A DNA stretch of 64,000 bases from contig NZ_CP108070.1 in the NCBI RefSeq assembly GCF_036178845.1, forward strand, positions 2,046,001 to 2,110,000, given 5' to 3'. A model generated the notes under the pieces. That model did not search any database. It saw only the letters and a program-made list of their open reading frames with translations, and was not told the DNA's origin. This document shows, piece after piece, positions 28,392-35,989 of this stretch. The position numbers and the translations under genes were made by a program. Origin of the DNA: Streptomyces sp. NBC_00271. Its GTDB lineage: Bacteria > Actinomycetota > Actinomycetes > Streptomycetales > Streptomycetaceae. Positions within the stretch are counted from its first letter, which is position 1, and each line of letters begins with the position of its first letter.

Positions 28392-29441
28392 TCAGCCCGC
28401 CGTTCCGCGTGGTACGACCGTCGCCAGGACCGCGGGCAGGGGGTACCAGTCCGCCGAGACCACGCTGGCGTGCTGCCGGGCGAGGAGGGCGACGCGGTCC
28501 AGGGCCTGGGCCTGGGTGGGGTTGGTGGCGTCGATGGCCGGGGGCACGTTCTGGCCGTCGGTCATGACGACGAGGTAGTGGCGGTCGTCGTACCAGGCGG
28601 TGTCGATGGTGCCGTTCGCGTAGGTGGCCGCGTCGCCGTCGAAGATCACGAACCACGGGCGGATGGTCGGGTCCGTGTAGCGGGTGCGCGGGTCACCGGT
28701 GGCCGCGTTGTGCACGGCGGGGAAGGCGGCCGCCTCGCGCAGGCGCCCGGCCGCGGCGAGGTCGCGGAGGTAGGTGGCGTACTCGCGGTCGGTCCAGAGC
28801 GAGTCGAAGGGGTTGCCCTCCTCGACGGTGCCGGGGATCAGCTCGACCATGAACTTGCCCGCGAGGGCCGAGCGGGCGGGCCAGCCGTCGGCGCGTACCG
28901 CCGAGTCGAGGTCGCCGTGGGAGCCGACGACGTCGGCGGGGCGCAGCAGGGCGTCGCCGAGCTTCGCGGTGAGCAGGGCGTCCAGCTGGGCGGGGCCACG
29001 GCTGGCGTTGGCCGCGAAGCCGTCCTTCATCTCGATCTTCAGCTGGATCGGCCGGTGGCCCGGGTGCGCGTCGTGCCAGGCCTTGATGTCGGAGAGGCAG
29101 CCGGCGAGGTCGCGGTTGCGGGACTTGGTGCGCAGTTCGGAGGCGTTCGCCGCGTTCTCGCAGTTGTTGTCGTTGCCGATCGGGTTGCTGTGCGAGACGC
29201 GCCAGGACGCGCCGAACACATTGGTCCACACGTCGAGTTCGAGCATTCCGGCGCCGGAGTCCAGCGCGTCGGCGAAGTACGTGTACTTGGCCTTGTCGTA
29301 GGAGTTGTGGACCCCGACCGAGGTACTGGCGGAGTACGAGAGATCCGCGGCGGTGGCGCCGGGGGCCGTGGTCAGGGCGAGGGCTCCCGCCGTCGCCACC
29401 GCGATCCCGGTACGCGCCAACACCCTCACATGTCTGTACAT
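28392..29441 (-). CDS. Secreted PI-specific phospholipase C domain protein
   Basis: 349 aa. Start ATG at 29441 follows AGGGGAG. A Sec signal (RTGIAVATAGALALTTAPGATA) ends near residue 31. The PI-PLC-like TIM barrel shows SVGVHNSYDKAKYTYFADAL (first catalytic His), MLELDVWTN and WRVSHSNPIGND (second His), plus PIQLKIEMKD. The family hydrolyses phosphodiester bonds in phosphatidylinositol or related lipids outside the cell. The Streptomyces members of this subgroup are little studied, so the substrate is uncertain. Confidence 0.85.
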   Translation of the reverse strand: MYRHVRVLARTGIAVATAGALALTTAPGATAADLSYSASTSVGVHNSYDKAKYTYFADALDSGAGMLELDVWTNVFGASWRVSHSNPIGNDNNCENAANASELRTKSRNRDLAGCLSDIKAWHDAHPGHRPIQLKIEMKDGFAANASRGPAQLDALLTAKLGDALLRPADVVGSHGDLDSAVRADGWPARSALAGKFMVELIPGTVEEGNPFDSLWTDREYATYLRDLAAAGRLREAAAFPAVHNAATGDPRTRYTDPTIRPWFVIFDGDAATYANGTIDTAWYDDRHYLVVMTDGQNVPPAIDATNPTQAQALDRVALLARQHASVVSADWYPLPAVLATVVPRGTAG

Positions 29442-29637
29442 GCTCCCCTGCCTCCTGCGTCTCGGTGGTCAACCGACGTGCAGCGTAGGGGTGTTGGGTG
29501 ACATGCGGAAGATCCCGCGGTGAAGGACGACGGGCAGCGACGACACGTACGGAAGACGGATGCCGTCACACCGCTTCCCTCCAGTCCGACCAGTCGGTAC
29601 GTTCAGGGCCGGAGTCCCGATGGATGACGGAGGTCCC

Positions 29638-30804
29638 ATGACCCAGCCCGCGCCGCGTGTTCACGGCCACTGCGACGCCCGCTTCGCGGCGGTGCGCACC
29701 GCGTTCGAGGAGAACTTCCGGGATCGCGACGAGCTCGGCGCGGCCGTGACCGTCACGCTCGACGGCGAGACGGTGGTCGACCTGTGGGGCGGCTGGGCCG
29801 ACGCGGCGCGCACCCGGCCCTGGGAGCGCGAGACGCTGGTCAACGTCTGGTCGACGTCCAAGGGCCCGACCTCGCTGTGCGCGCACATCCTGGCCGATCG
29901 CGGGCTGCTCGACTTCGACGCCCCGGTGGCCGCGTACTGGCCGGAGTTCGCGGCAGCGGGCAAGGAGTCCGTGCTCGTACGGCATCTGCTGTCGCACCGC
30001 GCGGGGCTGGCCGGGCTGCGCGAGCCGCACGATCTGGCCCAGCTGTGCGACTGGGAGCTGACCGTGGAGCGGCTGGCGGCGCAGGAGCCGTGGTGGGAGC
30101 CGGGGACCCGGTCCGGGTACCACGCGCTCACCTTCGGCCATCTGGTGGGAGAGGTGGTGCGGCGGGTCTCCGGGCTGCGGCCGGGCGCGTTCCTGGAGCG
30201 GGAGGTGACCGGGCCGCTCGGGATCGACTTCACCATCGGGCTGCCGGAGAAGGAGGCCGAGCGGGCGGCCGAGCTGGTGCATCCGCGGGTCGCGTCGAGC
30301 AGTGAACAGGCCGCCATCTTCGCCCAGTTGGCGCCCGCGGCGGTGGCCGCCCTCGCCAATCCGCTGGTCGGCGCCACCGAGGCCAACACGGCCCAGTGGC
30401 GGGCGGCCGAGATACCCGCGGCCAACGGTCACGGCACGGCCCGCGCGGTCGCCGCGCTGTACGGGATCTTCGCCGGGCGCGGGGCGTACGGCTCCCGGCA
30501 GGTGCTCTCCCCGGAGGCCGCGGAGCGGGTGCGCGAGGGGCAGGGCAGTTGCCGGGATCTGGTGCTCGGCGCCGGGTTCGAGCACGAGACGGAAACCGGC
30601 CTCGGGCTGTGGCTGAGCGGACCCAATGGCTCGTACGGTCCCAACCCGAGGGCTTTCGGACATGACGGCTTCGGCGGCTCCTGCGGTCTCGCCGACCCCG
30701 AGTCAGGCCTCTCCCTGGGGTACGTCATGAACCGGATGGGCCCGCACATCGCCGACGACCCAAGGAAGATGGCGCTCGTGGACGCCCTGTACAGCGCGCT
30801 CTGA
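29638..30804 (+). CDS. Beta-lactamase/class C-like serine hydrolase (esterase)
   Basis: 388 aa. ATG at 29638 follows GGAGG. The catalytic SxxK is in VNVWSTSKGPTSL, the second motif is the Tyr of SGYHALTFGHLVGEVV, and the third is HDGFGG, replacing KTG. This combination is typical of EstB-type esterases and PBP4*-like hydrolases rather than true beta-lactamases. There is no signal peptide, so it is probably a cytosolic esterase. Confidence 0.9.
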   Translation: MTQPAPRVHGHCDARFAAVRTAFEENFRDRDELGAAVTVTLDGETVVDLWGGWADAARTRPWERETLVNVWSTSKGPTSLCAHILADRGLLDFDAPVAAYWPEFAAAGKESVLVRHLLSHRAGLAGLREPHDLAQLCDWELTVERLAAQEPWWEPGTRSGYHALTFGHLVGEVVRRVSGLRPGAFLEREVTGPLGIDFTIGLPEKEAERAAELVHPRVASSSEQAAIFAQLAPAAVAALANPLVGATEANTAQWRAAEIPAANGHGTARAVAALYGIFAGRGAYGSRQVLSPEAAERVREGQGSCRDLVLGAGFEHETETGLGLWLSGPNGSYGPNPRAFGHDGFGGSCGLADPESGLSLGYVMNRMGPHIADDPRKMALVDALYSAL

Positions 30805-30868
30805 GCGCGCCCGCGACGCCCGGTGGGTGCGGGCTGAAACCGGCCGAACCGTCCGACCGGTCTTCCCT

Positions 30869-30884
30869 CGTGGTTTAGACCAAT
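30869..30884. promoter_or_regulatory. DasR-type (dre-like) operator upstream of GntR gene
   Basis: CGTGGTTTAGACCAAT matches the 16-bp dre consensus at about 13 positions, with TGGT and ACCA exact around a TTAG centre. It is 92 bp before the GntR start codon. The downstream gene is itself a GntR/HutC regulator, so the site could be DasR-bound or autoregulatory. Confidence 0.55.
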
Positions 30885-30975
30885 GCTAGATCTGGTGGCG
30901 CACAGAGCCCGCACGGCTACGTGTTGTCACCACGATCAGCACGCTCACCACGGTCACCTCTCAGGAGGCGCGGAC

Positions 30976-31716
30976 ATGGCCCGCACCACCAGTCCCACCA
31001 GCACCCACCCGTCCGACCAGGAGCCCCGCTACGCGCGGATCGCCGCACAACTGCTCGGCGAACTGCGCGACGGGACGGTTCCGCCCGGTGAACGACTGCC
31101 GGGAGAAAGGGAGTTGGCCTCGCGCTTCGGCGTCAGCCGCGAGACGGTGCGGCAGGCGCTGCAGCGGCTGCGGCGCGACGGTCTCGTCTCCACCGACCGG
31201 CGCGGCAGCCACGCCACCCTGCCCGGCACCACCGCCGAGCACATCCCCTCGCTCGACTTCCCCGTCGGCGCGCACACCGCCGAGCCGTGCGCCGTCCACC
31301 GCGCCAGCGTCACCTGGGAGGCTCCCCCGCCCGAGCACGCCGAGGCACTGGGGCTCGCGCCGGCCCGGCCGACCCTCGTCCACCGCTACGAGTCGGCCGC
31401 GGCGGACGGCAGCGGACTGCGTACGGCCTTCACCTCGTTCTCCGCCGTCGCCGTGACCGAGGTCGAGGAACTCGCCCGCTACCGCGACCGCGCGGACGGC
31501 TCCGCCTCGGCGCAGCTGCGGCGGGCGTACGACTGGATGCGCAAGGCCGGGCTGACCCTGCACCACCGGGACGCGATCACACGGCTCCCGCAGTCCGTGC
31601 GGGTCACCCGGCGCGTGCACGACCAGTACGACCGGCCCCTGGAGATCACCGAACTGGTGGTGGAGGCACAACAGGACGCCCTGGTCTACGAGTTCACACT
31701 GCCGGCGGCGGGGTGA
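30976..31716 (+). CDS. GntR-family (HutC subfamily) regulator with UTRA domain
   Basis: 246 aa. ATG at 30976 follows AGGAGG. The winged helix is GntR-type: GTVPPGERLPGERELASRF, then VSRETVRQALQRLRRDGLVS. The C-terminal part has the UTRA layout of HutC/DasR regulators (HRASVTWEAPPPEHAEALG; LEITELVVEAQQDALVYEF), which bind sugars or other small ligands. A dre-like site lies upstream. Targets may include the neighbouring hydrolase or GH13 genes, but nothing proves it. Confidence 0.9.
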   Translation: MARTTSPTSTHPSDQEPRYARIAAQLLGELRDGTVPPGERLPGERELASRFGVSRETVRQALQRLRRDGLVSTDRRGSHATLPGTTAEHIPSLDFPVGAHTAEPCAVHRASVTWEAPPPEHAEALGLAPARPTLVHRYESAAADGSGLRTAFTSFSAVAVTEVEELARYRDRADGSASAQLRRAYDWMRKAGLTLHHRDAITRLPQSVRVTRRVHDQYDRPLEITELVVEAQQDALVYEFTLPAAG

Positions 31717-31781
31717 AACCGGTCCGAGGACGCAGTCACGTGACAGATCCCAGGAGCGCCGTACACGACTAGGTTCGAGAC

Positions 31782-32615
31782 ATGACCACCAACGACGCAC
31801 AGCAGATCGAGCGGGCCAACGCCACGGGCCGCGTCCCGGTCGTCTTCGTCCACGGCCTGTGGCTGCTGCCGAGCAGCTGGGACCGGTGGACCGCGCACTT
31901 CGAGCAGGCGGGCTACGCGCCGGTCTCCCTGTCATGGCCCGACGACCCCGAAACGGTCGAGGAGGCCAACGCCCACCCGGAGGTCCTCGCAGGCAAGACG
32001 GTCGGGCAGGTCGCCGACCATCTGGAGACACTGGTCGGCGGCCTGGAGAAGAAGCCGGCGGTCATCGGCCACTCCTTCGGTGGACTGCTCACCCAGATCC
32101 TCGCCGGCCGGGGCCGGTCCGCCGTCTCGGTGGCGATCGACCCTGCACCGTTCCGGGGTGTGCTGCCGCTGCCGATCTCGTCGCTGCGCTCCGCCGCTCC
32201 GGTCCTGGGCAACCCGGCCAACCGGCACCGCGCCGTCCCGCTCACCTTCGACCAGTTCCGCTACGGCTTCGCCAACGCGGTGAGCGAGGAGGAGGCCAAG
32301 GAGCTGTACGACACGTTCGCCGTGCCCGCGCCGGGCGCCCCGCTCTTCCAGGCCGCCACGGCGAACTTCAACCCGTGGACCGAGGTCAAGGTCGACACCG
32401 AGAACCCCGACCGCGGCCCGCTGCTGATCATCTCGGGCGAGAAGGACCACACCGTGCCGTGGGCGATCACGAACGCCTCGTACAAGAAGCAGCAGCACAA
32501 CCCGGGCGTCACCGAGATCACCGAGATCCTGGGCCGTGGACACGCGCTGACCATTGACCACGGCTGGCAGGAGGTCGCCGACACCGCGCTGGAGTTCGTC
32601 CGCCGCTTCGCCTGA
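31782..32615 (+). CDS. Alpha/beta hydrolase
   Basis: 277 aa. VVFVHGLWLLPSSWDRW carries the oxyanion HG motif, VIGHSFGGLLTQ the nucleophile elbow (Ser near residue 100), LLIISGEKDHTVPW the Asp, and ILGRGHALTIDHGW the His. It resembles non-heme chloroperoxidase-like or esterase-type hydrolases. The substrate is unknown. It follows the GntR gene by 65 bp and may share its transcript. Confidence 0.88.
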   Translation: MTTNDAQQIERANATGRVPVVFVHGLWLLPSSWDRWTAHFEQAGYAPVSLSWPDDPETVEEANAHPEVLAGKTVGQVADHLETLVGGLEKKPAVIGHSFGGLLTQILAGRGRSAVSVAIDPAPFRGVLPLPISSLRSAAPVLGNPANRHRAVPLTFDQFRYGFANAVSEEEAKELYDTFAVPAPGAPLFQAATANFNPWTEVKVDTENPDRGPLLIISGEKDHTVPWAITNASYKKQQHNPGVTEITEILGRGHALTIDHGWQEVADTALEFVRRFA

Positions 32616-32646
32616 CCTCCCGGGACATCTCCCGGGACGGCGCGGG

Positions 32647-33537
32647 TCAGCCGGATCCGGAAGCGGCATCCGAAGCGGCGGCGGAGGCGCCGCCGCTTCG
32701 GGTGGCCACGACCATCCGGCATCGCGGGCTGCCGTCACGCCGCCACCCGAACTCGGGCAGCGCCAGAAGCTCCACGTCGAACCCCGCCCGGCTCAGCTCC
32801 CGTTGTACGTCGCCGAGCCGGAACGCCCGGTAGTACATGACGAACGGCGGCCGCCAGACGGCGTTGCGCACCCGCATCGCCGTGTCGAAGCCCAACAGGG
32901 CCCAGTACCAGGGCGAACTCGGGCGCGGCGGGGCCGTGACGGGGAACGCGAAACGCCCGCCCGGTCGCAGTACGGAGTGGACCTGGGCGAACAGTCCCGG
33001 CAGCTCGCGCGGCAGGAAGTGCCCGAACGCGCCGAAGCTGACGACGAGGTCGAAGACGGGGCCGAAGGGCAGGGCACGCGCGTCGCCCCGTACCCACGCG
33101 AGGCGCGGCGACATCCCCCGGTCCGCGCCCTCGTACGATCCGGGGCTCGCCCCCGCTCGCGCGCCGGGTCGCGGGCGCGTTCGGCCGCCGGGGAGCGCGA
33201 CCCCCGGCGCGTCCGCTTCCGTACGCTTCAGTCCCCCCGTACCCGTCCGCTCCCGCCCCACGGCCAGCATCCCCGCGCTGATGTCGACCCCGGTGACGTG
33301 CCCCCGGCACAGTCCGCTCAGCACCTCCATGCCCGCGCCCGTGCCGCAGCACAGGTCGAGGCCGTGGTCGAACGGGCCGATGGGGCGCAGCGCACGGGCC
33401 ACGGCGTCGAGGATCGCGTCCGGAGTCCGGAACGGCGTGTGGTCGAACTTGGGTGCAAGCAGGTCATAGCCGTGCTCGACGGAGGACAGGGCCTGCGCGG
33501 CCAGTTCGCGGAGGGTGGGACCTTGCGGGGTGAACAT
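32647..33537 (-). CDS. Class I SAM-dependent methyltransferase
   Basis: 296 aa. ATG at 33537 was chosen because longer versions would run into the divergent GH13 gene. Motif I is GLDLCCGTGAGMEVL, motif II VTGVDISAGML, and FDLVVSFGAFGHFLPRELPG with VLRPGGRFAFPVT completes the fold. A Gly/Arg/Pro-rich insertion (about residues 100-140) is unusual and probably a disordered loop. The substrate is unknown; the UbiE/small-molecule type is most likely. Confidence 0.86.
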   Translation of the reverse strand: MFTPQGPTLRELAAQALSSVEHGYDLLAPKFDHTPFRTPDAILDAVARALRPIGPFDHGLDLCCGTGAGMEVLSGLCRGHVTGVDISAGMLAVGRERTGTGGLKRTEADAPGVALPGGRTRPRPGARAGASPGSYEGADRGMSPRLAWVRGDARALPFGPVFDLVVSFGAFGHFLPRELPGLFAQVHSVLRPGGRFAFPVTAPPRPSSPWYWALLGFDTAMRVRNAVWRPPFVMYYRAFRLGDVQRELSRAGFDVELLALPEFGWRRDGSPRCRMVVATRSGGASAAASDAASGSG

Positions 33538-33591
33538 CGCCCTCAGCTTAGGGGCAGCGCGCGCCCCGGGCGCCGGTCTAGGGTCCCGTTC

Positions 33592-35187
33592 ATGAATTCG
33601 TTCCGTCCCGCCCCCGCCTGGCTGGCCGACGCCGTCTTCTACCAGATCTATCCGCAGTCCTTCGCCGACTCGAACGGCGACGGCATCGGCGACTTCAACG
33701 GGATCGCCGAGCGCCTCGACCACCTCGCGTGGCTGGGCGTGAACACCGTGTGGCTGAACCCGTGCTTCCTCTCACCGTTCCGCGACGCCGGGTACGACGT
33801 CAGCGACTACCTGGCCGTCGCGCCGCGTTACGGCTCCCTCGACGACCTGGCCAAGCTGATCGACGAGGCGGGCCGGCGCGGCATCCGGGTCCTGCTGGAT
33901 CTCGTGGCAGGGCACACGTCCGACGAGCACCCGTGGTTCAAGGCCGCCGCGCACGATCCGACCGACGACCGGTACATCTGGGCGGCCGAGGGCCGTCCCG
34001 ACGGCTTCGTCCCCTCCCCCGGCAGCCGCCCGGGCGCGTACCTGCCGAACTTCTTCGCCTTCCAGCCCGCCCTCAACTTCGGCTATGCGCGGGCGCATCC
34101 GGCCGAGCCCTGGCGCCTGCCGGTCGACGCCGAGGGGCCGCGCGCCAACCGGGCGGCGCTGCGCACGATCATGGACCACTGGCTGGGGCTCGGCCTGTCC
34201 GGCTTTCGTGTCGACATGGCCGCCTCGCTCGTCAAGGACGATCCGGACAGGACGGAAACCGCCAAGGTCTGGGCCGAGTTGCGCCACTGGCTGGACGGCG
34301 CGCATCCGGACGCGGTGCTGCTCTCGGAGTGGGGCGAGCCGGAGGTGTCCGTCCCCGCGGGCTTCCACGCGGACTTCTTCCTCCAGTTCGGCGGCCCCAC
34401 CGACGGCCTCGCCCTGCGCTCGCTGTGGAGCAACGGCGAGGGGACGGTCAACGAGAGCTGGGACCCGCTCGACTGCTTCTTCGACCGGAGCGGCCGGGGT
34501 TCGCCGCGCCCCTTCCTCGAAGCCTGGGAGAAGGCGTCCACCGCGCTCGGCGCGAGCGGTTTCATCTCCCTGCCCACCGCCAACCACGACTTCTCCCGCC
34601 TCAACTGCGGCCCGCGCACGCCCGAGCAACTGCCCGCCGCCTTCGCGTTCCAGCTCACCTGGCCGACACTCCCGGCGATCTACTACGGCGACGAGATCGG
34701 CATGCGCTACCTTCCCGGCCTGCCCGACCAGGAGGGCAGCGTCCTCGGCCCCCGCTACAACCGCGCGGGCTCCCGCACACCGATGCAGTGGGACGAGGGC
34801 CCGAACGCCGGTTTCTCCACCGCCGCGCCGGACCGCCTCTACCTCCCCGTCGACCCGTCGCCCACTCGCCCGACCGTCGCCGCCCAGCGCGCCGACGAGA
34901 CCTCGCTCCTCCACCTCGTACGCCGCCTCGTCACCCTGCGCGCCCACACCCCGCAGCTCGGCTCCCGGGGCTCGGTGGAGGTGCTGCACGCCGGCCATCC
35001 GTTCGTGTACCTGCGCGGCGGACGGTACCTCGTGGTCATCAACCCACGGGAGCGGAGGGCGAGTTGTGCCTACGACGGTGCCCGCGCCGGGGTGCCTCTG
35101 GAGGCCGACGGGGTCACGGTGAACGGCTCCACGATCACCGCCGAGGGATTCGGGTACGGGATCCTCGACCTCGGCCCCGGTCTCTAG
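33592..35187 (+). CDS. GH13 alpha-amylase family glycosidase
   Basis: 531 aa. The GH13 barrel has FYQIYPQSFADSNGDGIGDF, GYDVSDY, GFRVDMAAS with the nucleophile Asp, LLSEWGEP with the acid Glu, and LPTANHDFSRL with the transition-state Asp. The overall pattern resembles oligo-1,6-glucosidase and alpha-glucosidase proteins more than amylases. It has no signal peptide, so it acts on imported maltodextrin-like sugars. ATG at 33592; the frame is open far upstream over the divergent methyltransferase but that part is not coding. GntR control from 1.9 kb upstream is possible only by inference. Confidence 0.9.
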   Translation: MNSFRPAPAWLADAVFYQIYPQSFADSNGDGIGDFNGIAERLDHLAWLGVNTVWLNPCFLSPFRDAGYDVSDYLAVAPRYGSLDDLAKLIDEAGRRGIRVLLDLVAGHTSDEHPWFKAAAHDPTDDRYIWAAEGRPDGFVPSPGSRPGAYLPNFFAFQPALNFGYARAHPAEPWRLPVDAEGPRANRAALRTIMDHWLGLGLSGFRVDMAASLVKDDPDRTETAKVWAELRHWLDGAHPDAVLLSEWGEPEVSVPAGFHADFFLQFGGPTDGLALRSLWSNGEGTVNESWDPLDCFFDRSGRGSPRPFLEAWEKASTALGASGFISLPTANHDFSRLNCGPRTPEQLPAAFAFQLTWPTLPAIYYGDEIGMRYLPGLPDQEGSVLGPRYNRAGSRTPMQWDEGPNAGFSTAAPDRLYLPVDPSPTRPTVAAQRADETSLLHLVRRLVTLRAHTPQLGSRGSVEVLHAGHPFVYLRGGRYLVVINPRERRASCAYDGARAGVPLEADGVTVNGSTITAEGFGYGILDLGPGL

Positions 35188-35432
35188 GGCGTGTTGGTGG
35201 TCGTGGCGGCCTGATGTGCGGTGACGTCCGATCCGACCACTGGAGGCGCAACGCTGACTGCTCGCCCGCCGCGACATCACGAGTCCATGCGAGCAGCATC
35301 ACCCCACCGGAGCAGTGGAACCCGGCGCCCACCCGACGCGACAGCCTGGCCACCGCCATTCTCACAACCAACCCGCAACAGAGAAACGGGCCGCCGGAGA
35401 GACCGACGGACCGTCATGCAAGATCGAGGCCA
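35188..35432. other. Non-coding gap after GH13 gene
   Basis: No gene motifs. It begins right after the GH13 stop and leads into the decayed RHS linker copy. Its minus-strand reading could include the end of a displaced toxin module, but no domain is recognisable. Confidence 0.4.
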
Positions 35433-35587
35433 GGTCTGCTGCTGGACGCGGTTGCCGGTTTTCCTGGTGGCCTTGAGTGCCTTGTCGGCGGTTCTCTTGG
35501 CTGCCTCGGCCGCCTTCTCCTTGGCTCTCTGCGCTGCGAGTTTCTCGACTCGCTCGATGGCGAGTTACTTCGCTCTCAGCGCTGCCC
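35433..35587 (-). pseudogene. Displaced RHS linker remnant (old toxin cassette)
   Basis: On the minus strand this reads ALRAK, then a TAA, then LAIERVEKLAAQRAKEKAAE and AAKRTADKALKATRKTGNR. The RHS protein linker at 36574-36727 reads ALRAKKLAIDRAKKLAAQRA and so on. The two stretches are visibly about 80% alike in DNA. The copy has an in-frame stop and no start, so it is not expressed as such. Leftover linker-plus-tail pieces 3' of an RHS/immunity pair are the usual trace of toxin-cassette replacement. What follows it (towards 35188) shows no recognisable toxin domain. Confidence 0.75.
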
Positions 35588-35614
35588 ACCGGAGGCGATC
35601 CGGTGGGCAGCGCT
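35578..35614 (-). terminator. Perfect 16-bp hairpin ending the RHS-immunity transcript
   Basis: AGCGCTGCCCACCGGA (35578-35593) and TCCGGTGGGCAGCGCT (35599-35614) form a perfect stem with a 5-base loop, four bases after the immunity gene stop. The distal arm merges into the displaced linker copy. Confidence 0.85.
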
Positions 35615-35618
35615 GTTG

Positions 35619-35987
35619 TCAGGCGTCCTGGGCCCCCTGCTCGAAGAAGGAGCCCTTCTTCAGCCTCTCGTAGGCGGGTCTGGCTCTCGCCATCCACGCA
35701 TCCACGTCAGCTGCCATCGAGGGGAACTTCTCCTTGAGAGGTTCCGCCAAATCGGCGATCTCCTCCCAGGAGTCGGCCAGGTACGTTTCGCTCTCCAAGC
35801 CGATCGCAACGGCCACCCGGAACTGATCGTCCGACTTCAGCCACCGTCTTCCTACCTCGATGATCCGCGCTACATCTTCGGCGTCGATGATCCACGACAT
35901 AGAGAGCAGCTGCTCGGAGATGTACCCGGGAGTTACGTTCGCAGCCCGGTGATCGACAAGGAAGTCCATGACGTCCTCAACCTTCAC
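35619..35987 (-). CDS. Probable immunity protein for the RHS toxin
   Basis: 122 aa. GTG at 35987 lies 2 bp after the RHS stop and is preceded by CGGAGG; the longer open frame overlapping the RHS end is rejected because this start has the better site and avoids overlap. The protein is small, acidic, mostly helical, and without signal peptide (VKVEDVMDFLVDHRAANVTP; WLKSDDQFRVAVAIGLESET). Position, size and tight coupling are those of cognate immunity proteins in polymorphic toxin loci. No known immunity family was recognised. It should act in the cytosol against the methyltransferase-like C-terminal domain. Confidence 0.7.
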   Translation of the reverse strand: MKVEDVMDFLVDHRAANVTPGYISEQLLSMSWIIDAEDVARIIEVGRRWLKSDDQFRVAVAIGLESETYLADSWEEIADLAEPLKEKFPSMAADVDAWMARARPAYERLKKGSFFEQGAQDA

Positions 35988-35989
35988 GG

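Noticed and set aside
29638..30804. Beta-lactamase resistance gene
   Set aside because: SxxK is present but KTG is replaced by HDGFGG and there is no export signal, which fits an esterase.
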